Made by a program: the position numbers and the translations under genes. Shown here one piece after another: positions 28,352 through 40,234 of a DNA stretch of 64,000 nt. Source of the stretch: an uncultured Haliea sp. (lineage in GTDB: Bacteria; Pseudomonadota; Gammaproteobacteria; Pseudomonadales; Halieaceae); NCBI GenBank assembly GCA_913061145.1, contig CAJXUQ010000007.1, positions 99,562-163,561 of the forward strand, given 5' to 3'. The notes beneath the pieces are model-generated. The model was not told the DNA's origin. It made no database searches and saw nothing but the letters and a program-made list of their open reading frames with translations. Numbering within the stretch: the first letter of the stretch is position 1; the number at the start of each line of letters is the position of its first letter.

Positions 28352-29629
28352 TTGAACGAAGCCCCGCTGGGTCTCCTGTCGTCCATTCTGGTTGTTCTCA
28401 TTCTCCTGTCTGGTTTCTTCTCCAGCTCGGAAACCGGCATGATGTCGCTCAACCGCTATCGGCTGAAACACCTGAGAAAGCAGAACCACCGCGGCGCGCG
28501 GCGCGCGAGTAAGCTGCTGGACCGTCCGGACAGGCTCATCGGCCTGATTCTGATCGGTAACAACGCGGTCAACATTCTGGCCTCAGCCATCGCGACGGTC
28601 ATCGCCATTCGCCTGTGGGGCGATGCAGGTATCGCCATCGCCACCATCTGCCTCACGCTGGTGATCCTGGTGTTCGCTGAAATTACCCCGAAAACCATTG
28701 CTGCACTGTACCCGGAACGCATCGCCTTCCCGGCCAGCGTGATTCTGCTGCCGCTGATGAAGGCGATGTACCCGGTGGTGTGGCTGGTGAATGGGGTGAC
28801 CAACGGCCTTCTGCGCCTGCTAGGGGTGGATGCCGGGGCCGCCAAGGAAGAACACGTCTCTTCCGAGGAATTGCGCACCATCGTGACCGAGGCCGGCGCG
28901 CTGATTCCACCCCGACATCGGGGTATGCTGCTGAATATCCTCGACCTCGAGGAAGTCAGCGTCGACGATGTCATGGTGCCGCGCAATGACGTCTACGGCA
29001 TCGACCTGGACGACAGCGATGACGAAATCCTCCGCTGCCTGCAGGCCTCCACCCACACCCGCTTGCCGGTCTGGCGCGACGACATCAATAACATTGTCGG
29101 CGTGCTGCATCTGCGCAACCTGAGCCGGGTCATCGACAAGCATGGCCTGGATCGCGGGGCGCTGGAGCGGGAGATGGACGAACCCTACTTCATTCCAGAA
29201 AGCACGCCCCTGCACACGCAATTGCTGCATTTCCAGAAGAACAAGCTGCGCCTGGCCATCGTCGTCGACGAATACGGTGAGGTGATGGGCATTGTCGCCC
29301 TGGAGGATATTCTTGAAGAAATCGTCGGCGAGTTCACCTCGCGCATGGGCGATACCGGCGACAGCATATTTGCCCAGCGCGACGGCAGCTACATCATCGC
29401 CGGCAACGCCAACCTGCGCGATGTGAACAAGGCGCTGGACTGGGACCTGCCCACCGACGGACCAAAGACCCTGAGCGGCCTGATTCTGGAGTACCTGGAG
29501 TCGTTTCCCGCCGGCAATGCCTGCCTGGCGATTGCCGGCTACCGGCTGGAGATCCTCGAACTGCAGGGCAATGTTGTGCAGTCGGTGCTGGCCTCTCCGG
29601 CGGCCGCCAAAGGCAAGGCCAGGCGCTGA
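28352..29629 (+). CDS. HlyC/CorC-family protein (DUF21-CBS-CorC_HlyC)
   Basis: 425 residues when begun at the TTG at 28352 (LNEAPLGLLSSILVVLILLSGFFSSSETGMMSLN), preceded by AAAGGT; no ATG is better placed. DUF21 membrane domain (about 1-180; FFSSSETGMMSLNRYRL, GNNAVNILASAIAT, FAEITPKTIAALYPE), a CBS pair (VDDVMVPRNDVYGID, STHTRLPVWRDDINNIVGVLHLR) and the CorC/HlyC C-terminal domain (EYGEVMGIVALEDILEEIVGE). The family is implicated in Mg2+/Co2+ export. Usual ffh-ypjD-corC neighbourhood. Confidence 0.88.
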   Translation: MNEAPLGLLSSILVVLILLSGFFSSSETGMMSLNRYRLKHLRKQNHRGARRASKLLDRPDRLIGLILIGNNAVNILASAIATVIAIRLWGDAGIAIATICLTLVILVFAEITPKTIAALYPERIAFPASVILLPLMKAMYPVVWLVNGVTNGLLRLLGVDAGAAKEEHVSSEELRTIVTEAGALIPPRHRGMLLNILDLEEVSVDDVMVPRNDVYGIDLDDSDDEILRCLQASTHTRLPVWRDDINNIVGVLHLRNLSRVIDKHGLDRGALEREMDEPYFIPESTPLHTQLLHFQKNKLRLAIVVDEYGEVMGIVALEDILEEIVGEFTSRMGDTGDSIFAQRDGSYIIAGNANLRDVNKALDWDLPTDGPKTLSGLILEYLESFPAGNACLAIAGYRLEILELQGNVVQSVLASPAAAKGKARR

Positions 29630-29821
29630 TCAACGCAGTTGCGGCTTGTCGTCTGCCTGACGGCGCTCCGCTGCCCGCAGGAGCATCTCGCGCTTTTCCT
29701 GCGGACTGGCCATGAACCAGTCGGTGATCTCCTCTGCGCTGCGATAGCAGCCAAGGCAGACATCGTTCTCGTCGAGCAGGCATACCGAAATGCACGGTGA
29801 TGCAGGTTCAGCGTTCCCCAT
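29630..29821 (-). CDS. DUF1289 domain protein
   Basis: 63 residues with the four-cysteine pattern of DUF1289: PCISVCLLDENDVCLGCYRS (C-x3-C-x7-C-x2-C), followed by EITDWFMASPQEKREML. Probably binds a metal; function unknown. Its start codon shares one base with the stop of the upstream gamma-carbonic-anhydrase gene, and its stop abuts that of the convergent CorC gene. Confidence 0.85.
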   Translation of the reverse strand: MGNAEPASPCISVCLLDENDVCLGCYRSAEEITDWFMASPQEKREMLLRAAERRQADDKPQLR

Positions 29822-30345
29822 TACGCCTGCTCCTGCAAGGCGCGTTGAAATCGCGCCGCGTTCTGCACGTAATGCTGGGCATTGAGGCCCACAGCCGCCT
29901 GCTGTTCCGCAGACAATGTGCGCTTCACTTTCGCTGGAGCCCCCAGCACCAGGCTGCCATCGGGTATCTCCATGCCCTCGGTGACCAATGCGCCCGCACC
30001 GATCAGGCAGTTACTTCCAACCTTTGCGCCATTCAGCACGATGGCTCCAATCCCGACCAGGGTTCCGTCGCCAATGGTGCAGCCGTGCAGCATCGCCTTA
30101 TGGCCCACTGTGACGCTGGCGCCCACCACCATCGGATAGCCCGGGTCCGCATGCAGTACCGCACCATCCTGAATATTGCTGCCCGCGCCAACCTCGATGC
30201 GCTCAGCATCACCCCGTAGCACACAGCTGAACCATACGCTGCTGTTTTCATGCAACGTGACATCGCCGATAACCGCGGCATTGGGGGCAATAAAATGCCC
30301 GCTGCCGATCAGCGTTACCGCCTGCCCTTCCAGGCTGTACTTCAT
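29821..30345 (-). CDS. Gamma-carbonic-anhydrase-family protein
   Basis: 174 residues of left-handed beta-helix hexapeptide repeats ([68 protein letters not shown]). The three zinc-ligand His positions ([14 protein letters not shown]) are conserved. ATG at 30345 overlaps the nudix stop by four bases. Activity as a carbonic anhydrase is family inference; many members are untested. Confidence 0.9.
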   Translation of the reverse strand: MKYSLEGQAVTLIGSGHFIAPNAAVIGDVTLHENSSVWFSCVLRGDAERIEVGAGSNIQDGAVLHADPGYPMVVGASVTVGHKAMLHGCTIGDGTLVGIGAIVLNGAKVGSNCLIGAGALVTEGMEIPDGSLVLGAPAKVKRTLSAEQQAAVGLNAQHYVQNAARFQRALQEQA

Positions 30346-30950
30346 TCCCTGTTCTCCTTGAATGTCGACAAATCCAGCCGCGCCTGCAATCCCAGGTTCA
30401 CCAGCAGCAACAGCGCCCGCGCCGAAGTGCCCCATACCGTATCACGCGGCAGGCGAAAATGCGGCACCGGGGAAACGCGTCCGGTATCCGGCTCAGGCAT
30501 GTGCTGCACGTGCCAGCCCGCCGGGTCGGTGAAGCGATCGAGCCGCGGCAACAGCAATTCCGCCACCTCACCGGGGTCCGCTCGCAGCGGTAGCGATGCG
30601 GGAATAATGGCGACGCAGGGGTGGATGGTATAACCGCTGCGGGTCAGCAGCGGCGGCAGTTCCCCCAGTGGGCACACCGCGCCCGGCGGACAGGCCACTT
30701 CCTCGAATGCCTCGCGCAGTGCCGTATCCCAGGGCCCCGCATCGCCGACCTCACGCTTGCCACCGGGAAAGGCAATCTCGCCCGGGTGCAACGGCAAATG
30801 CAGAGCGCGGCGCCCCAGCAGGACCCGGGGGCGCTGTTCATCGGTGAGCGCCACCAGCACACCCGCCTGGCGCCCGCTGCCCGTCCACGGTGGTCGCGCC
30901 AGCGGCAAAGCCTCCCGCAGCCGCTGAAACAACTGCGCCGAGTCGTTCAC
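30342..30950 (-). CDS. Nudix hydrolase, CoA pyrophosphatase type
   Basis: 202 residues; the CoA-specific prefix and Nudix box read [16 protein letters not shown] followed by [12 protein letters not shown] (the G-x5-E-x7-RE-x2-EE arrangement), as in NudL/NUDT7. The C-terminus ([18 protein letters not shown]) is also typical of NudL. Likely hydrolyses CoA or acyl-CoA. Coupled by ATGA to the downstream beta-helix gene. Confidence 0.88.
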   Translation of the reverse strand: MNDSAQLFQRLREALPLARPPWTGSGRQAGVLVALTDEQRPRVLLGRRALHLPLHPGEIAFPGGKREVGDAGPWDTALREAFEEVACPPGAVCPLGELPPLLTRSGYTIHPCVAIIPASLPLRADPGEVAELLLPRLDRFTDPAGWHVQHMPEPDTGRVSPVPHFRLPRDTVWGTSARALLLLVNLGLQARLDLSTFKENRE

Positions 30951-30953
30951 GGG

Positions 30954-33142
<2,189 letters not shown>

Positions 33143-33170
33143 GGAAAAAAAAGCCGGCCTCAAGCCGGCT
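33143..33170 (-). terminator. Rho-independent terminator upstream of queA
   Basis: Stem AGCCGGC/GCCGGCT (33152-33158 with 33164-33170), 5-base loop, then on the minus strand an eight-base T-run. It ends the small Ala/Glu-rich gene just before the queA start codon, so queA-tgt needs its own promoter or readthrough. Confidence 0.85.
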
Positions 33171-33189
33171 CTCCACGCAATCGCGGCGC

Positions 33190-33444
33190 TCAGGCCTCGG
33201 CATCGCCTTCCGCTGCATCTGCCTCTACGGCAGCTTCCTCGGCCGCCGCTTCTGCAGGTGCCTCTTCCGCGGGTGCTTCAACCGCCTTTGGCGCCGGCGC
33301 CTTCACCAGGCCTTCGGCAGACAGAATGCGGACTTTTTCGTCGCCATTCACCGCTTTGCGATTTGCGTCCTTGACTGCATAGCGCTCATCACCACGCTGG
33401 AAAATGCTGTATTCGTCTGTCTTTTTGACCAATTTCATCGCCAT
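33190..33444 (-). CDS. Small protein with Ala/Glu-rich tail, unknown function
   Basis: 84 residues from the ATG at 33444 ([24 protein letters not shown]). A basic ~45-residue head predicted to form beta strands ([30 protein letters not shown]) is followed by a low-complexity acidic Ala/Glu/Pro tail. Similar short proteins with a variable acidic tail occur in marine gammaproteobacteria, but I know no function. It has its own terminator. Confidence 0.7.
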   Translation of the reverse strand: MAMKLVKKTDEYSIFQRGDERYAVKDANRKAVNGDEKVRILSAEGLVKAPAPKAVEAPAEEAPAEAAAEEAAVEADAAEGDAEA

Positions 33445-33636
33445 GATCTTTTCTCCTTCGATACTCAGAATTTCGGCCCCGGAGGCGCCACCCATGCCCG
33501 CACCGCGAACTGCGCGAGCCGGGCGAAGTCTACCTGCAAATCAGCGCGAGGTTAAGGAAAATCATTGCGGCGTGGGCGCGGGTTGCTATAATCGCGCCCT
33601 CTCCACGGGCCGCCCTGGGCGACGCCTGCACTCTCT

Positions 33637-33680
33637 GCCGGAGTGGTGAAATTGGTAGACACAGGGGATTCAAAATTCTC
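33637..33680 (+). repeat. Truncated tRNA-Leu copy (5' half)
   Basis: 44 bases matching the 5' half of the intact tRNA-Leu 88 bases downstream: acceptor 5' strand, D-arm (GTGGTGAAATTGGTAGACAC) and a complete, pairable anticodon arm (GGGGA-TTCAAAA-TTCTC). Homology stops exactly at the 3' side of the anticodon stem; no variable arm, T-arm or acceptor partner follows. It is a left-over of a recombination event at this tRNA gene, not a tRNA. Confidence 0.8.
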
Positions 33681-33688
33681 AAGCGATT

Positions 33689-33891
33689 TTGTATCCCAAG
33701 GGAAAATAGTAAAATCTAAGCAGTGCCAGAGTGGTGAAATTGGTAGACACAGGAGATTCAAAATCTCCCGCCAGCAATGGTGTGCCGGTTCGAGTCCGGC
33801 CTCTGGTACCATCCCCCCCTTACATAAACGCAACGGATTATTTTATACCCCACAACCTAGATAGAAATTCTGGGATACAACTGGGATACAA
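33689..33891. repeat. TGGGATACAA repeats flanking tRNA-Leu
   Basis: The decamer TGGGATACAA occurs twice directly at 33871-33880 and 33882-33891 and once inverted (TTGTATCCCA) at 33689-33698. The copies bracket the intact tRNA-Leu. This arrangement resembles arm-type binding sites of a tyrosine integrase around a tRNA attachment site. Confidence 0.5.
33725..33811 (+). tRNA. tRNA-Leu (anticodon CAA)
   Basis: 87 bases including an encoded CCA. Acceptor stem GCCAGAG/CTCTGGT, D-arm, anticodon stem GGAGA/TCTCC with loop TTCAAAA (anticodon CAA at 33759-33761), a long class II variable arm and T-arm CCGGTTCGAGTCCGG. Leu-CAA genes are frequent integration sites; the accessory metal region begins just after this gene. 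Confidence 0.95.
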
Positions 33892-34313
33892 ATCTGAGTA
33901 ATGTGAAGAAATCTAAAGCATGCCTTCTAATAAACATTTCAAGCTACACCACACCTATTACCAAAGCTAAAGACTATAGCTTTCTACCCTCTCGAAATAT
34001 CTCAGTATGTCCATGAGCAATTGACCAGCTTCTTTAGGTTCTACTAACCTTACATCCGTGACCCCGCTCAACAGGGTCAGAACCTGCCAAACTGGGGAAA
34101 AACCAACAACCCTTTAGGGACACCCTCCCCTCTACTAGCCGGCAAAAAGGTGAAATGCTGGCACTGGCCATTTTACCGTATCTCTCCCGACACCGCCTAA
34201 AGAGATTTCAGTCCTTTCGATGAGTCTGCCGAAACCCTTAGGGCGTGTCCCGGGAGCTCATTGCGCACCAATGATACTATCGTGCCCTCGAAAAACAGCA
34301 GGAACAGCTTTAA
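33812..34313. other. AT-richer intergenic stretch at the left border of the metal island
   Basis: About 500 bases without a convincing gene. It holds the TGGGATACAA direct repeats near its left end and is more AT-rich than the DNA on either side up to about 34060. A GACCC/GGGTC hairpin lies near 34060-34080. The promoter for the transporter gene at 34314 should be in the last 100 bases. Confidence 0.4.
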
Positions 34314-35270
34314 ATGCGCGAACAACTGGAGCGATATCAGGTCTGGATTTATCTGGTTGCCATCCTGGTCGGCATGGCCATCGGCTGGATGTCACCAGAG
34401 CAGACCCGTCATTGGGAAGTGTTGCTTTGGCCGGCCCTAGGTGTTCTTCTGTATACCACTTTCACTCAGGTACCACTGATACATCTCAGGTCGGCATTTC
34501 GTGATCGCCGCTTTCTGGCCGCTTTGCTGACGGGCAATTTTATCCTGATACCGGTGGTCGTTGGTCTTCTGTTGTGGCTGATACCGGATGATCCCGCTAT
34601 TCGTCTCGGCGTGCTGCTGGTACTGCTGGTACCCTGTACGGACTGGTTTATCAGTTATACCCATCTCGGTGGTGGGGACGGTGCCCGGGCCATCGCGGCC
34701 GCGCCGATCCTGCTGATTGTGCAGCTCATTTTGCTACCCGTTTATATCTGGCTTTTCATGGGCAATATCGCCATTGAGCTGGCGGTCGGCAGCCACTTGC
34801 TGCCAGCCTTCTTCGGATTGATTGTCACCCCACTGATCCTGGCCTGGTTAACCGAACAGTTGACGGAAAAGCACCCGCGCGCGCAAACACTGGTGGACTG
34901 GCTTGGGTGGCTGCCCGTGCCGTTGCTGGCACTGGTGGTGTTTCTGATTGCCGGCTCCCAGGTCAGCCTGGTGATCGACAGTGGCGCCCTGCTGTGGTCG
35001 GCGCTTGTGGTTTTTGTGCTTTACCTGATTGCCGCCGCCATTATCGGCAAGGGGCTCAGTGAGCTATTCGGGTTCACGCCCACTATCGGCCGTACCCTCA
35101 CCTTCAGCTTTGGTACCCGCAACTCCTTCGTCATGCTGCCGCTGGCGCTGTCACTGCCGGAGCCCTGGCGTGCCGCCATCGTTGTCATCGTCTTCCAATC
35201 CCTGGTCGAGTTGTTCGGCATGGTCGCATATCTGCGCTGGCTGCCGCGCCTGATCAGGAATGCCGACTGA
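34314..35270 (+). CDS. ACR3/SBF-family membrane transporter, probable arsenite exporter
   Basis: 318 residues, about ten TM helices, SBF (bile-acid:sodium symporter) fold. The segment VLLVLLVPCTDWFISYTHLGGGD matches the Pro-Cys-Thr motif region of ACR3, where a Cys in TM4 is essential for As(III) transport; FSFGTRNSFVMLPLAL resembles the ACR3 TM9 region. No arsR or arsC adjoins it, so arsenite as substrate is family inference. It converges on merA, 15 bases apart. Confidence 0.7.
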   Translation: MREQLERYQVWIYLVAILVGMAIGWMSPEQTRHWEVLLWPALGVLLYTTFTQVPLIHLRSAFRDRRFLAALLTGNFILIPVVVGLLLWLIPDDPAIRLGVLLVLLVPCTDWFISYTHLGGGDGARAIAAAPILLIVQLILLPVYIWLFMGNIAIELAVGSHLLPAFFGLIVTPLILAWLTEQLTEKHPRAQTLVDWLGWLPVPLLALVVFLIAGSQVSLVIDSGALLWSALVVFVLYLIAAAIIGKGLSELFGFTPTIGRTLTFSFGTRNSFVMLPLALSLPEPWRAAIVVIVFQSLVELFGMVAYLRWLPRLIRNAD

Positions 35271-36701
<1,431 letters not shown>

Positions 36702-36728
36702 CTATCCGAAAATTATCCTACAATCTCA

Positions 36729-37025
36729 TTACTTCTGATCCGTCGAGCTTTGTTTGACGGCGGATGGATAACCGGCGTTGGCTGTGGCTTCAATCAACGT
36801 TGCGACGGAGGTTTGCGTGTCCTCGAAGGTGACCCTGGCTTCGCGCCGCTCGAAGCTGACATTGACATCCCTGACACCGTCAACCCGATTGAGCGCGGTC
36901 TTGACGGTGATCGGACAGGCGGCGCAGGTCATACCGGGCACATCCAGCGTGACGGTCTGCTCCGCGCCCCAGAGGGGTAGGCTGAACAGGGCAAACAGTG
37001 AACTTACAAGCAAGAACTTTTTCAT
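36729..37025 (-). CDS. merP: Periplasmic mercury-binding protein MerP
   Basis: 98-residue precursor from the ATG at 37025: signal peptide MKKFLLVSSLFALFSLPLWGA, then a single HMA ferredoxin-like domain with VPGMTCAACPITV, the two Hg-binding cysteines. Passes Hg2+ to MerT. Ten bases after merT. Confidence 0.95.
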   Translation of the reverse strand: MKKFLLVSSLFALFSLPLWGAEQTVTLDVPGMTCAACPITVKTALNRVDGVRDVNVSFERREARVTFEDTQTSVATLIEATANAGYPSAVKQSSTDQK

Positions 37026-37035
37026 TTCTGGTCTC

Positions 37036-37386
37036 TCAATAAAACAGGGGTAGGACATAGGGGAACACCGCGGCGATGGCAATCAGTAACGCTACGAACC
37101 AGAAGGCGGCTTTGTAAGCGCCATGCACCCTGGGTGCAGCGCACCCATCGCCGGGTTCACAAGCCCTGGCCGGCCGGTATATCTGGCGCCAGGCCAACAC
37201 CATGGCCACCAGGGCGGCGCCCAGAAACCAGGGACGGTAGGGTTCCAATGCGGTTAAATTGCCGATCCAAACACCGGAAAACCCCAGCACCACCAACACC
37301 AACGGTCCCAGGCAACAGGCAGAGGCCAGCAAGGCTGCGACACCCCCGGCAAGCAACGAACCGCGTCCTGATTTGGATGCAGGCAT
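37036..37386 (-). CDS. merT: Mercuric transport protein MerT
   Basis: 116 residues, three TM helices. The first carries the vicinal Cys pair (ASACCLGPLVLVVLG) and the cytoplasmic loop the second pair (ACEPGDGCAAP). Imports Hg2+ from MerP for reduction by MerA. ATG at 37386 is placed just after the MerR-controlled promoter, with AGGAG before it. Confidence 0.95.
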   Translation of the reverse strand: MPASKSGRGSLLAGGVAALLASACCLGPLVLVVLGFSGVWIGNLTALEPYRPWFLGAALVAMVLAWRQIYRPARACEPGDGCAAPRVHGAYKAAFWFVALLIAIAAVFPYVLPLFY

Positions 37387-37423
37387 GGACAAATCTCCTG
37401 TTGTTTCATTCACCACTGTGGCA

Positions 37424-37454
37424 AGCTTATCTCCGTAGTCGACTACGGAGTCAA
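37424..37454 (-). promoter_or_regulatory. mer operon promoter with MerR operator, 19-bp spacer
   Basis: On the minus strand: -35 TTGACT (37454-37449), 19-bp spacer, -10 TAAGCT (37429-37424). The spacer holds the perfect palindrome CTCCGTAGTCGACTACGGAG (with one base of the -35 region). An over-long 19-bp spacer with a central dyad is the signature of MerR-family promoters, where MerR untwists DNA to align the boxes. The merR start is six bases beyond. Confidence 0.93.
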
Positions 37455-37459
37455 GCAAC

Positions 37460-37888
37460 GTGTCCGGTTCTCAAAACACATCCATGACCATCGGCAGTCT
37501 GGCCAAGGCCGCAGAGATAAACGTCGAAACTATTCGCTACTACCAGCGGCTGGGGCTGATGACAGAGCCTGAGAAGCCCTTAGGCGGGATTCGCCGCTAC
37601 GACGAGGACGCGCTGGCACGGCTTCGATTCATCCGCAGGGCGCGATGGCTGGGATTCAGTCTGGAGGAAATCGGAGAACTGCTGAAACTCGAAGACGGCA
37701 CCCATTGCGACGAGGCCAAAGCACTGGGCGAGCGCAAGCTGGGCAACGTGCGAGACAAGATCCGCAGTCTTCAGCAAATTGAAGGCGTGCTCGACCAACT
37801 CGTCGAGGAGTGCTGCACCCAGAAGGACAATGTCACCTGCCCACTGATCGCATCCCTCCACGAGGGGTTTGAGGCAGTTACTCCATGA
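37460..37888 (+). CDS. merR: Mercury-responsive regulator MerR
   Basis: 142 residues from a GTG. N-terminal MerR helix-turn-helix (MTIGSLAKAAEINVETIRYYQRLGL), a dimerisation helix, and the Hg-binding cysteines Cys83 (THCDEAK), Cys118 (EECC) and Cys127 (VTCPL), the same set as Tn501 MerR, with an extra Cys119. Divergent from merTPA over the shared operator. Confidence 0.96.
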   Translation: MSGSQNTSMTIGSLAKAAEINVETIRYYQRLGLMTEPEKPLGGIRRYDEDALARLRFIRRARWLGFSLEEIGELLKLEDGTHCDEAKALGERKLGNVRDKIRSLQQIEGVLDQLVEECCTQKDNVTCPLIASLHEGFEAVTP

Positions 37889-37996
37889 TGGCAGCAGCAG
37901 ATCCGCATCTCGAAAAGGCCCATGCATCCCTATCTACTCACGATGCAATCATCGAAGATTTGGCAGCGCATCAAAGATCAGGATGATTCCGGCTGG

Positions 37997-38929
37997 CTAC
38001 CCTCTGACTTGATTCAACTCCACGGTCACATGAGCAAGCTCTTTGTGTACGCCTAAATACCGTTTGATATCGTCAGGCGCTACGGTTTCATCCACCACGA
38101 GCGACAAGATGCACGCGTAGCTCCCCTTCCCTACTCGCCAGACATGCAAATCCGATATTGCCGCCTCTACCGGCGCCGACTTGATGGCATCGTGTATCTC
38201 CGCCACCACAGGCGCATCCATTTCTGCATCCAGAAGCACGCGACCGGTATCCCGCAAAAGCCCGTAGGCCCAGGCGGACACCAGGCCTGCACCCACAATA
38301 CCCATTACCGGGTCCAGCCAACTGGCCCCCCACCACTTGCCCCCAAACAAGGCGACAATGGCCAATAGAGAGGTTGCCGCATCGGTCATGACATGCAGAT
38401 AGGCAGAACGCAGGTTGAGGTCGTGATGATGGTGATGGCTATCGTGGCTATCCGTGCCATGATGATGAGCATGACCATCTTTCAATAACCAGGCACAGGT
38501 GAGATTGACCAACAAACCTACCATGGCAATCAGGATCGCCTGGTCATAGTGAATGGGGCTCGGTGCCAGCAAGCGTTCAACGGATTGAAACAACATCAAC
38601 CCGGCGACTCCGACCAACAAAATCGCACTGGTATAGCCGCCCAGGATTTCAATTTTCCAGGTGCCGAAGGCGAAGCGTTTGCTATGGGCCAAACGCCGTG
38701 CTGCGCCGTAAGCCAGGACCGACAAACCCAACGCCATGGCATGGGAACTCATGTGCCAACCATCGGCCAATAGCGCCATGGAGTTGTAAATCCATCCCCC
38801 GGCGATTTCCACCACCATGGTAATTGCGGTGAGCCAAACGGCCCACCGGGTGTTTCGTTCCGCTAACGGATTGCCGTCATCAAAAATATGGGAGTGCTGC
38901 CAAGGAATGGTGTTGTCAAATTTTTCCAC
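37997..38929 (-). CDS. dmeF: CDF-family cation exporter, DmeF type
   Basis: 310 residues. N-terminal WQHSHIFDDGN is characteristic of DmeF; six TM helices follow with CDF metal-site residues (LLADGWHMSSHA in TM2 and HVMTDAATS in TM5), a cytoplasmic His-rich loop (HAHHHGTDSHDSHHHHHD), and a C-terminal domain with ISDLHVWRVGKGSYAC. DmeF proteins export Co2+/Ni2+. It is divergent from an RcnR/DmeR-type gene with an operator between them, which supports the call. Confidence 0.85.
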   Translation of the reverse strand: MEKFDNTIPWQHSHIFDDGNPLAERNTRWAVWLTAITMVVEIAGGWIYNSMALLADGWHMSSHAMALGLSVLAYGAARRLAHSKRFAFGTWKIEILGGYTSAILLVGVAGLMLFQSVERLLAPSPIHYDQAILIAMVGLLVNLTCAWLLKDGHAHHHGTDSHDSHHHHHDLNLRSAYLHVMTDAATSLLAIVALFGGKWWGASWLDPVMGIVGAGLVSAWAYGLLRDTGRVLLDAEMDAPVVAEIHDAIKSAPVEAAISDLHVWRVGKGSYACILSLVVDETVAPDDIKRYLGVHKELAHVTVELNQVRG

Positions 38930-38956
38930 AGGACTGGTACCTTAATGCATCGCGAC

Positions 38957-38977
38957 ATATACTATACCCCAGTATAT
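38957..38977. promoter_or_regulatory. RcnR/DmeR-type operator
   Basis: Palindrome ATATACT-ATACCCC-AGTATAT. On the minus strand the core reads TACT-GGGG-TAT-AGTA, the G-tract-centred TACT...AGTA form recognised by RcnR-like repressors. It lies between the divergent dmeF and dmeR-like starts, 26 bases before the latter. Confidence 0.8.
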
Positions 38978-39002
38978 ATTTACACACTAGAGAACAGTGC
39001 AT

Positions 39003-39278
39003 ATGGCACACACCAACAGGGATCAAAAAAAGCTCTTAACCCGGGTTCGACGCATTAAGGGGCAGGCAGAAGCCATTGAAAAAGCCCTGGATCAGGGCAA
39101 GGATTGCACAGCCATACTGCAACAGATAGCGGCCATACGCGGTGCTATCAATGGCCTGATGTCCGAAGTGCTCGAAGGTCATCTGCGTGAACATCTAGGT
39201 GCCGAGGACATTTCTCAGGCGCAGCGTCAGCAGGAACTCGATGATGTCATCGGCATACTGCGATCGTATTTGAAATAG
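39003..39278 (+). CDS. dmeR: RcnR/DmeR-family metal-sensing repressor
   Basis: 91-residue all-helical CsoR/RcnR-family protein. The metal ligands of RcnR are matched: N-terminal MAHTNRD (His3), DCTAILQQIAAIRGAINGLM (Cys in the position of RcnR Cys35), and EGHLREHLG (the His pair of the W-X-Y-Z set). Presumably releases the dmeF operator on binding Co2+ or Ni2+. The ATG at 39003 is used; a GTG lies two codons upstream. Confidence 0.88.
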   Translation: MAHTNRDQKKLLTRVRRIKGQAEAIEKALDQGKDCTAILQQIAAIRGAINGLMSEVLEGHLREHLGAEDISQAQRQQELDDVIGILRSYLK

Positions 39279-39307
39279 GTCATTTAACGATTAATTCCGA
39301 AATACCG

Positions 39308-39685
39308 GTGAAGACATTGCGAACGCAGCTAAAAAGATGGGCCAGACTTATCAGGCAGGACATGTATACGGTGTGGCCGGTTGCGCGGGACTCTCGCACC
39401 CCTCTGCACACCAAAATACTGGCCTTCGTCGTCGGTGCCTATGCTTTTTCACCTATCGACCTCATTCCAGACTTCATCCCGGTCATTGGTTACCTGGATG
39501 ACTTATTGATCGTTCCGGCGGGCATCTGGCTGGTAGTAAAAATGACTCCAAAGATTGTCATTCATGAGAATCGCGAACGCGCTAGACTCCACCACCCAAC
39601 GCCGATCAGCCGGGTCGCGGCAGGCGTCATTATCAGTCTGTGGCTATCTGCAATAGCGGTATCAATCTATCTATGGGGATATTGA
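39308..39685 (+). CDS. DUF1232 (YkvA-like) membrane protein
   Basis: 125 residues from a GTG, with the DUF1232 signature HTKILAFVVGAYAFSPIDLIPDFIPVIGYLDDLLIVP and a C-terminal TM helix. Function unknown; proteins of this family are often near metal efflux genes. It lies 29 bases after the dmeR-like gene and may be co-transcribed. Confidence 0.85.
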   Translation: MKTLRTQLKRWARLIRQDMYTVWPVARDSRTPLHTKILAFVVGAYAFSPIDLIPDFIPVIGYLDDLLIVPAGIWLVVKMTPKIVIHENRERARLHHPTPISRVAAGVIISLWLSAIAVSIYLWGY

Positions 39686-39823
39686 TGACGCAATTTAACT
39701 ATCGCCTCCACTTGATTTGCTCAGGCCAGCGCACCAGTGCCTCACGTAACCCCATGGGGGTCCAGTCGTTTCAATGTGGTTGCCTTTCTGCTAGGCTCAC
39801 GATCAAATTCCGGGACCACTTGC

Positions 39824-40171
39824 ATGATTAAACGCTGTTTCATAGTCGCAATGACGCTGTTGATTGCCTTGCAGTCAGTGGCGTCTATTGCCTATGAAAC
39901 ACAACCGCACAACCCCGCAATGCCACATTATGATGCGCATTCACACGAATCAGCGGATTTTAAAAGCGAAAATCAGACAACCAAGTCGTCTCCCGACAGC
40001 CCCAGTCATTCAGCGGACCATTGCCATCACAGCCATAGCTGCTTTCACATGGTGTTGCTGGGAACCCTCACAGACATTTCCGGCGTGACGGCGGGAATAG
40101 TACTGTCCGACTACCAAGCCAACTTCACCACCGGGGTTCAATCCTCCCTTTTCCGCCCTCCCATTTCCTGA
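39824..40171 (+). CDS. CzcI-like exported His-rich protein
   Basis: 115-residue precursor from the ATG at 39824: signal peptide (MIKRCFIVAMTLLIALQSVASIA), then a His/Ser/Asp-rich segment (HYDAHSHESADF ... HSADHCHHSHSCFH), suited to divalent-cation binding in the periplasm. Position directly before czcCBA and this composition match CzcI, an accessory/regulatory protein of the Czc system. Sequence similarity beyond composition is modest. Confidence 0.6.
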   Translation: MIKRCFIVAMTLLIALQSVASIAYETQPHNPAMPHYDAHSHESADFKSENQTTKSSPDSPSHSADHCHHSHSCFHMVLLGTLTDISGVTAGIVLSDYQANFTTGVQSSLFRPPIS

Positions 40172-40234
40172 CCCTGCGAATATCTTCCCCACCCGGGGAA
40201 CAACTGTCATTTAGACTTTCGTAGGAGCAGTCCC

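Noticed and set aside
33637..33720. A second complete tRNA gene
   Set aside because: Only the 5' half is present; no variable arm, T-arm or matching acceptor 3' strand follows.
37885..37986. 33-codon frame overlapping the merR stop (ATGATGGCAGCAGC start)
   Set aside because: The ATGA overlap is attractive, but there is no recognisable mer function and no further support; could be a decayed merE/merD start.
38395..38480. Tandem repeat or CRISPR-like array
   Set aside because: The CAT/ATG-rich repeat pattern is the poly-His loop of the DmeF-type protein.
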